DNA from: Funneliformis mosseae
Taxonomy: Eukaryota > Glomeromycota > Glomeromycetes > Glomerales > Glomeraceae
Direction: 5' to 3'
Length of the DNA stretch: 37,801 nucleotides
Assembly: GCA_910592005.1 (NCBI GenBank)
Contig: CAJVPP010000278.1
Location: 1 to 37,801, forward strand
Part shown: piece by piece, positions 11,405 through 21,743 of the stretch
Layout of the letters: each line of letters opens with the position of its first letter
Position numbering within the stretch: position 1 is the stretch's first letter
Notes under the pieces: generated by a model
Told to the model about the DNA's origin: nothing
Seen by the model: the letters and a program-made list of their open reading frames with translations, nothing else
Database searches by the model: none
Program-made: the position numbers and the translations under genes

Positions 11405-11554
11405 TCATACTAATTTTTTTTTTTTCGAGATATAATCTTTATCTACTGCATTACGGTATACCTCGAATCCTTCCGCAAACATTGTATCTCCTGGAATCAT
11501 TCTTCTAAAAAGGTAGAGTGTGGCTGATGCTTGAACTTGGATCATATTATGCAT
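11405..11554 (-). CDS. 49-codon coding-like frame, unknown
   Basis: On the minus strand an ATG at 11554 opens 49 codons with a normal protein composition (MHNMIQVQASATLYLFRRMI, then PGDTMFAEGFEVYRNAVDKD) ending in SKKKKLV before TGA at 11405-11407. This stands out from the surrounding AT-rich DNA, where random frames give I/N/K/F-rich peptides. The lysine run comes from a 12-base A tract, so the true 3' end could be a splice site or frameshift nearby. It may be a small protein or the surviving exon of a larger gene. I do not recognise it. Confidence 0.35.
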   Translation of the reverse strand: MHNMIQVQASATLYLFRRMIPGDTMFAEGFEVYRNAVDKDYISKKKKLV

Positions 11555-11752
11555 GGATTCATTATCATCATTATTATACAGTTAGAACTTGATATAACAA
11601 ACCTGTTGTTTTAGTGATTTGATTCGTTATTATTTAAATAGTAAAAAAATAAAAGTCTATTATATCGAATTTTACAATTTATTATTTGCTTATTGTATGC
11701 TATATTGTTTCTTTATTGTAATTATTTGTAAAATTTGAGAACAAAAAAAAAT

Positions 11753-12620
11753 CTAATCGAAACTAATAAACTCATTTATATTTAATTGGATTGAAGATTC
11801 CAATTTATATCTCAATATTTTACGTCTAATACTCTTTAAAATTTTCAATTCTTCATTAGTTACTTCAAAATTTTCTAGTGAAAAATTATGAAAATTAATC
11901 AGATTTTCTATATTAATCAATCTTTTGTTAAAGAAACAGTATATTTTCTTGCAAATCATTTGATTAGGATTCAACAACATTTTCATCATCTAACAAAAAA
12001 AATATCATTATTTAATTTATCAGCATCTACAGTATATAAATCAGCTGCAGATAAAAGATCATTGCATCTAAATCTCTTTAATCTTCTTCAATTATTTTGG
12101 TAATAGCATATCTGATTCATCATCTTTAGATAGAAAAATTTCAATTTTCTTCTATCAGTTTTTAATTGTAATAGATTCAATTTGGTTCTAATGCTTTTAA
12201 AACAAAATCAATTATATTACAAATTATAACTGGAGTTGTTTTATTATTTAATCCTTTTGCTATATTATATATTTCAATTCTATTTTTATTAAAAGTTTTC
12301 AATATTTAGCTTTAAATAAATTCATCATTCTTGAATCTAAAGGTTGTAAAAGTAATATGATATTGATGATAAGTAAAATATTTAATATTAATAAAGAAGA
12401 AATTTCTTTTCTTTTCTATAAATAGGAATATTATTTACTAATAAAAGAATATTTTTTTTTCTTTAGCATATATTAAACTAATTAAATTTTTTAAATAATC
12501 ACCAAATTGATTATTTGATTCATGTAATCTTATTCCAGTAATAATTTGAATAATTTTCAATAGATACATCATAAAGAAGTTAAGATTTTATACTTATATA
12601 AATAATGGCTTAAGTTTATT
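11753..12620 (-). pseudogene. decayed pogo/Tigger-like transposase (DDE, CENP-B type)
   Basis: Reading the minus strand across frameshifts gives the order expected of a pogo/Tigger transposase. NQFGDYLKNLISLIYAKEKK is followed by ILLLVNNIP (in the place of LLLxDNxPxH), then LLQPLDSRMMNLFKAKY (the conserved QPLD...FK..Y stretch) at about 12290-12345, then NNKTTPVIICNIIDFVLKALE. The tail LSAADLYTVDADKLNNDIFFV and the open frame 11753-11989 follow. The second catalytic aspartate of the DN motif reads as asparagine, and several stops and shifts are present, so the gene is dead. Terminal repeats were not located. Confidence 0.6.
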
Positions 12621-13629
12621 ATTTCTGTAATATTATAAGTTAATAAAATAGTAACTCTTTCTTTAGATTTTTTAGTTTAACTAAGAATCTTTTGCAAGTA
12701 TTTTAAAAGCTATTATTTTTCAAAAAAAAAATTAAATAGAACCAGTAAGTTAAGATTTTATCTGTAATTGAAGAGGCCTAATAATAAAATAATTTTATAA
12801 GATTTATGCTTTAAGAATTACTTTAAGATAAATATTAAATTAAATTATTTTAGAAAAAGCCATAAAAAAACAATCTTCTTTATCAAGTATATCTTCAAGA
12901 ATAGTAAAAAAACAAAAAAGTAGTCATAATAAAAAAAATGCAATTGAAATTATTGATGTAGACGAAGATTCACATTTTGATTAACAAAAAAAAGAAATAT
13001 TTTAAAATAAGAATTGTTAAATATTCAAAACAAAAAAATGATGAACTTGAGAGGGAAATCATGTTAATTAAAAAGCGAAATCGAATGTTAGGTCTGTGAA
13101 TTTTATAGAATTATACTTTAAATTCAATTTTTTTTTCATGAAATATTAGTAATTCAAAATATTATTAATTTATTAATAATGTAATTTGGTTTATTGTATG
13201 AATTAAAAGAGCATGTTTTTATTATTGATTAATATAATTGAATAATAAAAATGTTTTTTTTTATTGATTATATTTAAATATTTATATTATCAGTTGTATA
13301 GGTTTTATCTAATAAATATTAAAGGATAAAGAAATAAGTTATGCAAAGAGAAAGAATTTATAAATTATGATAAAATGTAATATATTCATAAATAATAACA
13401 GTTTTAATTTTTTTATTCAAGTATGATCATATATTAGAAATTAAAAAATTTTATTATATATTTATGTGATTTTAGCAAATCATATGCTGTTGTATAATAT
13501 TAATTTGTACAAAAGTTTATACAATACAGTACAGTGCTTATTTATAGTATTAAACTGTAATATACGAATATTATTTGATTTTTTACTATACAGTACAGTT
13601 TAGCTAACTATATTATATAGTTTATCTAT
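12621..13629. other. AT-rich DNA with a short coding-like piece at 12880-12985
   Basis: Mostly A/T. On the plus strand at about 12880-12985 a short frame reads SSLSSISSRIVKKQKSSHNK and then NAIEIIDVDEDSHFD before a stop, which resembles the acidic/basic tail of a real protein. It has no start and no continuation and may be debris of the neighbouring transposon. Near 13525 and 13590 the word ACAGTACAGT occurs twice. Nothing else was recognised. Confidence 0.3.
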
Positions 13630-14240
13630 AGACTTTGCTAAAAGTCTCCAGATATTTTTTAGCTCAATATAAAACTTGGAATTTTTAAATTTTATTAAAA
13701 AATATTTATTAATATATTTATTAAAGTATGATATGCTACATATTTAGTATTAAATAATTAGTACTTGGTCAGGCCTCCATTTGCTTCAATCATAGTCTAA
13801 GTTTGCTGTAGCATACTATCAACTAAATTTTCGATATTTTGTATCAAAAATTGTTTCTATATCCTTATAACATGTTGATTGAGTTAAGCAAGATTAGAAG
13901 GCAATTTTTTCCTTTCACAGATACTCTTTTTAATTTCAACTCATAGATTCTCAATAGATAGTTACAACAATAGTTTAATAATTATCATCATGTTGACGGC
14001 AAAAAATTATGCTACTGAGTTATTCTATTATTAATTCTTTAGACATTTTTGTTGTTTTAAAAAGATAAAATTTTATTTTGAACTAAAATCAAAATAAACA
14101 AACAAATATGTATTTATTTGGTTTGATTTAAGTAAACAATGGCCAGAACATTATATAGCCACAATTTTATACAGTCACATAATGTAATTAGTACAAAAAA
14201 GCCTGAAAGATAACATTTGAAGACTTTTAGCGAAGGTTTG
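13630..14240 (-). mobile_element. internally deleted Tc1/mariner-like element with terminal inverted repeats
   Basis: The ends are inverted repeats. GCTAAAAGTCTCCAGAT near 13639-13655 pairs with the reverse complement of the right end around 14214-14233 (GCTAAAAGTCTTCAAAT). Between them the minus strand begins an N-terminal transposase fragment at ATG 14046 (MSKELIIE, stop, LSSIIF.RQHDDNY) and then passes straight into C-terminal Tc1 sequence (ENL.VEIKK, NIENLVDSMLQQ, MIEANGGLTKY) ending at 13758. The whole catalytic core is missing and stops interrupt both parts. This is what a non-autonomous, MITE-like deletion derivative of a Tc1 element looks like. Confidence 0.7.
13758..14046 (-). pseudogene. 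Tc1-like transposase, N and C termini fused by internal deletion
   Basis: The N-terminal ~30 codons from the ATG at 14046 resemble the helix-turn-helix start of Tc1 transposases. The last ~80 codons end in the typical LVDSM.....MIEANGG.TKY tail. The DD34D/E region between them, normally about 200 residues, is absent. In-frame stops include one in the N-terminal piece (IIE stop LSS) and one in the C-terminal piece (LQQT stop TM). Confidence 0.6.
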
Positions 14241-14259
14241 TATTTACCTTAATTAAACA

Positions 14260-14560
14260 TCAATTGGCTATAAATATGATAGATTGAATTTTAGCTGATT
14301 CTTGACTGATTTCTAATGTATGCTAATCAGATATAAATCAGCTATAAATAAGATAGATTGAATTTTAGCTGATTTTTAATGTATATCAATCAGATGTAAA
14401 TCAGACGTCAATCGGCTATAAATAAGATAAGTCAAATTTTAATTGATTTTTGATGTATATCAATCAGCAAATAAGTATGACAATTAGCTATAAATAAAAT
14501 AGGTTAAATTTTAGCTGATTCTTGATCAATTTCTAGTGTATGCTAATTGACTAGGCTGAT
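14260..14560. repeat. 74-bp tandem repeat, four imperfect units
   Basis: The core GCTATAAATAAGATAGATTG followed by AATTTTAGCTGATT recurs at 14267, 14341, 14415 and 14487, a spacing of 74, 74 and 72 bp. Each unit carries GTAT(G/A)(C/T)(T/C)AATCAG-like ends. It lies directly beside the right end of the deleted Tc1-like element. It is not coding. Confidence 0.7.
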
Positions 14561-15900
14561 TTTTTGATAATTTGCCAAATTTAAGCTGATTTAGGCCAAT
14601 TTTTTGCATGTTTGATTTTTTTGATTTCAACTAGTATAGAATAATTAAATAATCTTTACTATTATTTTTTAATTATCTATAAAATAAAGCATAATAAAAA
14701 TAATAGTTAAATTAAAAATTATTAATTAAATAAATTGAATTATTCTGACTTCTAAATTTTAATAAAAATTATTAAATTAAATTTTTATAAAAAAACTTGT
14801 AAATTTTTTATTATATTTTATAATTTTTTTGCATTTTTATTTTATTTTTCTTTTAGTAACATTACTTATAAATTTACAAAAATTAATAAATACTGATATT
14901 TTTTTTAAAACATTTTTTAATACTTTATTAATAAGAATAATCCATAGATTTCTGATTAAATTCAGATTATACTTTGATATAAATTAAAATTTTAAATTAT
15001 AATTGATATATATAATGATATAATTTGATATAATTATAAATTTTATTAATAATAATTATAATTAATATAATTATTTTTATTTATCATAAAGAAATATATT
15101 GTAAATTAATTATTAAATATATTTTATATATTATAAAGATCAAAATTTTAAAGAAGAATTTTTAGAAAAGTATTTTTCTAATAATATTTTAGAGTAAATT
15201 TAATATTAATAAATAAAAAATAGAAAATAAATAATTATATCATATAAATTTTTATTATATCTAATAAATAAATATAAATATTCATTATACATATATTTTT
15301 TAATGTTTCAATACAAGTTTTACATTAATTGCGTTATTATATATTTTTTTTATTATTTTGATTTTAATTTTTTTTTTATTAATTTGAATTAAATCAATAT
15401 TATATTTATTATTTTATATATTAGAATCACATTCTTTTTTAATTTATTCTTTATTTTTATTGATTTAATTTTTTTATTATATATATATTTTACTTTTTAA
15501 AATATATAATAATATAAGTAATATATATATATATTTAAAATCTTTAAAACTATTTTTTCAACTTAAATTTAAAAAATTATATAATAAAACAAACAAAATT
15601 GTTTTTTATCTAAAAAATTTTATTAAAATAAAAAAAAATTGTTTCTTTAAAAGGAATTTTCTTTGAATACAAAAATATAAATATAATATAATGCAATTAG
15701 TCAAATATATATATATATATAATGACCAAAATTATGCAAATACAATCCCCTTATTAAAATTTGACCAAAAATATGCAACTGATAATCTATGACTAAAAAG
15801 TCCTAAAAAAATATAGATCAAAGCCTTACTCTGTCTAATGCCTCTATAATGACTACATCATTAAACCTTACCCTAATAAATATATTTCTGGGTCTTATTG
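14561..15900. other. extremely AT-rich intergenic block
   Basis: About 1.3 kb that is almost pure A/T, with TA-dinucleotide runs at about 15518-15535 and 15705-15720 and many poly-T/poly-A stretches. Around 15720-15800 the phrase TGACCAAAA-TATGCAA occurs twice (ATGACCAAAATTATGCAAAT and TTGACCAAAAATATGCAACT). No gene or RNA feature was recognised. Confidence 0.5.
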
Positions 15901-16320
15901 GAACATCTTTCAATGATTAGAAAGAGAGATATTTGAGGGTATTAGTACATCCTTCAATGGCGTTTCGTGGTTAGAAAGAGAGATAACTGAAGGTATTAGG
16001 ACATCTTTCATTGGCATTTCGTTGTCAGAAAGAGAGATACCTGAAGGTATTAGGACATCTTTCAATGGCGTTTCGTGGTTAGAAAGAGAGATAACTGAAG
16101 GTATTAGGACATCTGTCAATGGCGTTTCGTGGTTAGAAAGAGAGATATCTGAAGGTATTAGGACATCTTTCAATGGCGTTTCGTGGTTAGAAAGAGAGAT
16201 ATTTGAAGGTATTAGGACATCTTTCAATGGCGTTTCGTTGTCCGAAAGAGAGATATTTGAAGGTATTAGGACATCTTTCAATGGTGTTTCGTTGTCCGAA
16301 AGAGAGATATCCGAAGTACT
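15895..16320. repeat. 54-bp minisatellite, about eight copies
   Basis: The marker AGAAAGAGAG/CGAAAGAGAG recurs at 15919, 15973, 16027, 16081, 16135, 16189, 16243 and 16297, exactly every 54 bp. Units differ by a few substitutions (ATAACTGA, ATATCTGA, ATATTTGA; GTGGTTA against GTTGTCC). The period is a multiple of three, and both strands stay open for more than 120 codons. Confidence 0.9.
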
Positions 16321-16494
16321 ATCATCACTTGAAACACCTAAAGAATTAATAATTTCGGATTATTATTTTTATTTTTTATTTTCTTTTTAATAAATTTAAT
16401 AAATAATAATTCACATACTTGATTCACTAGTTGCTGAATATCTCGATTTATCATAAGAATCACGACTCCTTATAAAGACAGTATAATAACGCAT
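15910..16494 (-). CDS. probable two-exon gene for an 18-residue repeat protein
   Basis: On the minus strand ATG at 16494 opens exon 1 (16494-16419), which starts MRYYTVFIRSRDSYDKSRYS. A GTATGT donor and a CTTTAG acceptor join it in phase to exon 2 (16337-15910), giving 167 aa. After SVSSDDSTSDISLS the protein is almost entirely an 18-aa repeat, (D/N)(N/H)ETPLKDVLIPSxISLS, in about seven copies. An 8-10 bp deletion in the last copy shifts the frame and makes the TGA at 15910. The acidic, Ser/Pro-containing repeat looks disordered; function is unknown. The opposite strand is also open through the repeats, so strand choice rests on the in-phase intron and non-repeat N terminus. Confidence 0.45.
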
Positions 16495-16554
16495 ATCTTC
16501 ACAAAAAATAATTTTTCGGGGAAAAGTTCGAGGACGTAATAGGGAGCGATTTTA

Positions 16555-17217
16555 AATTCCATTTATCGATGTGTTCACCGATCTACAGTACATAAGTACA
16601 TATTTGGAGAACAACATCCTGCGAGATTTTTTTTAAAAAAAAATCATATATTTTTCTAATGTAGATATTTTCTTCCATCTCTATAATTTATGATATACGA
16701 TGTGAAAATAAATAGGACATTGATTAGTTCTTTTGAAATTCAATATTTGGAAAGAAGGCAAAAAATAAATTTCTCAAATAAATTTGGCTTCAGAGACTGT
16801 TACTCTTTTTTAAAAATCTTCATGTAAATATTCTGAACATATTTTGCATCATTAGCCGTAATAAGAAAGAAAGAAAAAGACATATTATTCATTACTTCAC
16901 AAACCTGAAAAAAAAATTTTTTTTTTTTTTTTTTTTTTTTGATGCGAAAGCTATATTATATATAATGTTGATCACTGTGCTAAGCCTTTTTACGAAAAGA
17001 TCTTTAATCTGTTAAAACTGGCACGTGTGTAACTACAATGCGAAGGATTATAAATTATGTAAAAATTACATCATCTACGTATAGGGTAATCAATGGTGTG
17101 GGGAACATATAAATAAATATATAAAATAAATAATTTTTTACTAACGCTAATCTATAAAATCATGTAATTAAACGGTTGGGAATTTAAAAAAAAAAAATTT
17201 TTTGACTTATATCAGTT
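16555..17217. promoter_or_regulatory. spacer upstream of the exchanger gene
   Basis: About 660 bp between the repeat gene and the exchanger start. It contains an A9 run followed by T24 (16911-16940), a GCACGTGT box near 17021 and a short A run just before the start codon. No additional gene was recognised. It probably holds the promoters of both divergent genes. Confidence 0.35.
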
Positions 17218-20200
17218 ATGACTATATTCAAAAATCGGAAGACATTTTTTGTATCTTTATGTTTGCTACTTTTCTTTAATGGTATCGGTTTATTATGGAA
17301 AAAACGAATATCTGAAAAGAATAGCAGCTTGAGCCCTGGGTTCGGTATCAAAAATAGATTTCGAAAGACGGTGGATTTTTCAATTTGGAAAGGCAACATA
17401 CTGGAACCAACGACTGCCGTACTGTCTGTTGGGGCGAATTCCACTTTTATTAAAAATAGTGATACTAGAACAAGTTTCAATAATGAGGTAGGTTAAAAGA
17501 ACATAATGTTCACGAGAAAAAATATTTAATTTTAATGATCTATCATTATTTATAATTGGATCAAATTTGCAATAAATTAATTGAGGCTTTTTGCATTTTA
17601 TTAGTGTGATAATATATATAGTCATCCAGATAAATGCGATTTTGTTCGAAAACATTGTCGAGATTATTCTTCTGGTTTAATCGATTATTTACAATTCTAC
17701 TTTTGTAATTCACCAAAATGGCATTACGTGTATTTAATGACATTGGTATACTTTAATTGTAGTTTATTTATTTATTTATTTGTTTTTGTCGAGATGAACG
17801 CTATCTAATACTTTTTTTTTTAATTTACTCAGTTTTTGTGGTTGTTATTCTTGTTCGGATTTATTGGTCTTGCCGCTTCTGAATTCTTTTGTCCTAATTT
17901 AAGTACAATTGCATCAAAATTGAAACTATCCGAAAGTATGGTAAATAATTTAATTTTACATCATTTAATTTTGACTAATGCGTATATTTGTTGATAAACA
18001 TCTCTATAAAGGCGGGCGTGACTTTCTTAGCCTTTGGAAACGGATCACCTGACTTGTTTAGTACTTTTAGTGCAATAAGCCTTGGATCTGGTTCGTTAGC
18101 CATAGGTGAACTTATCGGTGCAGCCAGCTTTATAACTTCGGTTGTTGCAGGATCCATGGCTGTTGTGTCACCTTTCCGCGTTACAAAGGCACCCTTTCTT
18201 CGTGATGTTATTTTCTTCCTGGTGGCAATTAGTTTTGTACTTACTATAATCTCGGATGGAAAAATTCATCTATGGGAAAGCATAACCTTGGTACTGTTCT
18301 ATTTAACTTACGTTAGCGTGGTTGTTATAGGAACTTGGTGGGTAAAGGATCAAAAAAGACGTATATGGCAGGAACAAAAAGCAAGAGATGAATATACCCC
18401 AACATCGTTAAACAATGGTGATACAGAGAATTTGGAAGAACAAACTGAAGAAGAATTCGGTAAATATATACAACTATCTCGTTTTTACTTTCTCGTATTT
18501 ACACTGATTATAAAATTCATCAGAAAATCAAGATGCATATGGATACGATACATACGTCGAAACGGATTTGTTATTATCAGAAGGTGAAAGAATTCCTGAT
18601 TATACAGGTCGTAATGCATCACCAATTTCGATGACGCCTTTAACAAATTCAGAACCACGTGAATATTTTCTCTCTCCTAACGATTTGTTGGATCAACAAC
18701 AACAACAACATCAACATCATCATCATTCTTCATCCTCCGCAAGGCCTATACGACCAATTCATCGTAGAATGAGACCTTCGTTTTTTGGAGCGATCGAGGT
18801 AAATCAAGAAATAATTATCTAATGGATTTGCAGTCAAATAAAATGCGTTTACCTTATTATATTATAACGTTACAGTTTAGGGATGTCGTTAATTCTCTTA
18901 AATTAGATAGTAGCGCGAGAGCCCTGGATATATTTGGTCGGAGTCATTCAACAGATTTTTACAATAGTCGTTCAGACAGTCCACGAAGCAGGACAATGTC
19001 ATTTAATAGACCAATATTCGGTTCTCGCAAAAGATCTTGGGCCAGTGATGGAGGTGGGATAATTACAATTCCCGAGTCACCTATTATGAACTCCAATAGC
19101 CTTAATGGTAGTGGTCATAGCAGTGGATCGAGATCATTAACTCAACCTCCTTTGTCGAAACAAAAACTTGGAGACGCATTAACTATACCGCGTCTAATGT
19201 TGATACCTCCAACTCCAGATCATGGACCAGATTCACCTGATAAGGGATCATCATCTCGTTCTAGTCCTTTACCATTAACGCTGGAGACTTCAAATTTTAT
19301 ACTTGATGGTTTATTACATTCATCTCCTGGAAACTCTCCCTTACACTCTCCCAGCTTATCCTCTCCATCACCGCCCGTCATTTCTTGTTGGGATAAAATT
19401 CAAGTAATTTTATTCCCGACTTTGGAAGGATTCTCTCAAAAATCATATATCGCAAAACTTATTACTTTAATGGCGACACCGGCAAATTTGTTACTAACAC
19501 TCACCCTACCTGTTGTAGAATCGGATGAAGTAGATTTTAATGAGGTTGAAAAGGAAAGTTGTTTACGTCCACAATTGGCCATTGTGATAGATGACGACCC
19601 GGATATGGTCATTGTTGAAAGTCCTGATGAAGACTGCAAGGAAACTAGGTGGAATCGATGGCTGACTGCTGCTCAGTTTGTGTTTTCACCTTTATTCGTC
19701 TCTTCCGTTTTATTTTGTAAGTATTATATTATATATAATCTTTTTTTTTTAAAAAGCAAAGCTATTTATTAAATAATAAATACTACAATTTTGTTAATCT
19801 ATTATATTCAGTTGGAGATAATTCGTCAATTATTTTATATTCTTTTCTCGGAGGTACTGTAGCAGCTACAGCATGTATTATATTTACGCATGATGATAAA
19901 CCACCAAGATTCTATTCATTACTATGTTTTATGGGATTCGGTGTCGGTATGGTTTGGATTTTCCTTGTAGCAAACGAAGTTGTAGGTTTGCTTCAGGTGA
20001 GTGACCAAAATTCTTTTTAATTAAAATATTTCGAATATAGATAGGATTTCATAAATACTTTATTTTAGGCTATAGGGCTGATAATGGGATTAAGTGACGC
20101 TATACTCGGGTTGACCATTTTTGCAATGGTTTGTACTTAATGTTATCTCGATTCTTTTATTGTATATACACACGCTTACTTGTATCATTATTTTAAAGGG

Positions 20201-20638
20201 TAATAGTCTCGGTGACTTTGTTGCCAATATTACTATTGCCCGAATGGGATTTCCAATGATGGCAATGAGCGCATGTTTCGGTGGTCCCATGTTAAGTAAG
20301 TTTATCAAACATCTTTTAAGGTCACGTCGTTGTAGAATAATCAACCTAATATCATCTTTATTTATTAAGATATCCTTCTTGGGATTGGTATTGCCGGAAC
20401 ATATACGACAATACAATCTGGAGAACCTGTTTATATAGAAATAGATCCTACATTATTTATTTCATCGATCGGATTATTATTGACATTATTTTCTGCTCTG
20501 TTTTATTTACCACGAAACGATTTTCGTATGACTCGCGGGTGGGGATATTATATCATCTTCATATATTTTATTTGCATGATTATAAACGTAACATTAGAAT
20601 TAAAAAGAATGAGTAAAAACATTGTTACACCGTTGTAA
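17218..20638 (+). CDS. cation/Ca2+ exchanger of the NCLX/Ecm27 (CCX) type
   Basis: Ten exons: 17218-17487, 17605-17745, 17833-17940, 18012-18459, 18524-18798, 18876-19716, 19812-19996, 20069-20128, 20199-20295, 20370-20638. They join to 897 aa with every phase consistent. An N-terminal membrane or signal segment (FFVSLCLLLFFNGIGLLW) precedes a Cys-rich stretch (CDNIYSHPDKCDFVRKHC) typical of NCLX relatives. The alpha-1 repeat AGVTFLAFGNGSPDLFS is at residues 174-190. The alpha-2 repeat is at about 759-805 (GLSDAILGLTIFAMGNSLGD). Between them lies a long cytosolic loop (about 290-630) with a Gln/His tract, Ser/Pro-rich segments and acidic stretches, likely regulatory. It should move Ca2+ against Na+ or another cation across an internal membrane (vacuole, ER or mitochondrion); which one is not visible. 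Confidence 0.9.
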
Positions 20639-20657
20639 ATATAATTTTATTAAATAG

Positions 20658-20697
<40 letters not shown>

Positions 20698-21290
20698 ATT
20701 TATTTAATTATTTATTTTTTATCGTAAAAAAAAAAAAAATAAAAAAGATTTTGAATAGTTCATTATAATACAAATCCAATAAATCCATTTGAAATTATTC
20801 AATCGCGAGATCACTTGGACATATATAAACGATAAAAATTTGATCAAATTAAAATTCACTACTAAGCTTGCTCTAAAGATTAAAAAACACATTTTCATCA
20901 TTTGCTTTATGAAAAGCATAATTGATAAACTACGAAGCATTTTTCTTAATCCCAAAGGTGAAAACAATAAAATAATGGGAAATGATTTTCGGTACATTCA
21001 TTTTTTGTGCACTTCGAAAATTTCGAGATGGATTGTGGAATCCACGAGCGGAAATGGAAAGGTATAAGCGCCCAGACAAAGTATGATCCATTAGTTAAAA
21101 AACAAATATCTATTACTTAAAAATAGTAAAAGTTGTCAATCAATAAAATGTTTTTACCTACAATCCTTTGCGTATTATTCAGAAAATGTTAAATAATTCC
21201 GACCTTTGAAAGCCATTAATATTAATAGAGAGTATTTTATTCAATAATCTATTTGGCATATTATTGTTTTTATTTTCGCGTCCTTTCTTT
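20639..21290. other. 3' flank with a 35-base A run; no clear gene
   Basis: Just past the exchanger stop codon is an uninterrupted run of about 35 A (about 20660-20694) followed by TTATTTATTTAATTATTT and a second A13 run. The remainder up to 21290 has an open frame of 92 codons (20789-21067), but its composition (Ile/Lys/Phe) and lack of splice or start context make it weak. Confidence 0.4.
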
Positions 21291-21560
21291 GTTGTAGATG
21301 AAAACGCAACATGTCTCTACATTTTCTGGTTTTGGCAATCAACTTTCTTTGAAACGCGACTACATTTTCTGTTTTTGACATCATTACCCATCTGTTGATT
21401 TACTCTTTTTAGTGTGACAATGATGTAGATGACGTTTTGTGATGTAAGAGATGTAGATGAAAATCACGACCACATTTTCTGTTTATAGAATATTACCATT
21501 TGTTGATTTCCTCCTTAAACGCGAAAATCAACTTTTCTTTGATGTAGATGAAAAACGCGA
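21291..21560. repeat. degenerate direct repeats with GATGTAGATGAAAA and ACATTTTCTGTTT
   Basis: GATGTAGATGA occurs near 21424, 21447 and 21541, with a related TGTAGATGAAAACGC at 21294. ACATTTTCTG(G/T)TTT occurs near 21320, 21362 and 21473, often just after CGCGAC or CACGAC. TTTGTTGATTT/TCTGTTGATTT also recurs. These look like shuffled copies of one ~90-bp unit lying immediately upstream of the His-rich gene. Confidence 0.5.
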
Positions 21561-21592
21561 CGCGTTTACCGTTTGTTTTTGGCGCGAAAATA
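21505..21592 (+). promoter_or_regulatory. E2F/MCB-like promoter sites upstream of the His-rich gene
   Basis: Within 90 bp there are AACGCGAAAATC (about 21509-21520), an ACGCGT (MCB core) at 21560-21565 and TTTTTGGCGCGAAAATAA at 21576-21593, which contains the full E2F consensus TTTGGCGCGAAA. CpG-containing words are rare in this AT-rich window, so the cluster stands out. It lies about 150-240 bp before the ATG at 21744. Control of that gene at G1/S is an inference. Confidence 0.5.
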
Positions 21593-21743
21593 ACAAATTT
21601 GCTTTTTATATATATATACTCTGTTCCCCAAAACGAAAGTTGTTTTCTCTAAAAATTTTTTCGCAAAAAAAAAATAAATCTCTGACAAAAAAAATATCAT
21701 ATACCAACTTTCATCAAACTTACAAAAATTTATTTTAACCAAA

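Noticed and set aside
15895..16320. CRISPR-like regular spacing
   Set aside because: Units are contiguous 54-bp copies without unique spacers, and the window is eukaryotic.
16022..16390. Plus-strand 122-codon open frame through the 54-bp repeats
   Set aside because: The repeat length is a multiple of three, so all phases without a stop stay open automatically. The minus strand has a better start and an in-phase intron.
20660..20694. A35 run as the tail of a processed retrogene
   Set aside because: The adjacent exchanger gene is full of introns and the run lies just after its stop codon; no intronless copy is present.
20789..21067. 92-codon plus-strand frame after the exchanger, with an opposite frame of equal length
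   Set aside because: Composition is that of AT-rich random sequence, both strands are open to the same degree, and no splice or promoter signal favours it.
21457..21738. 93-codon plus-strand frame before the His-rich gene
   Set aside because: It runs through the GATGTAGATGA repeats and the E2F/MCB cluster; its tail is Lys/Phe/Ser of AT-rich origin.
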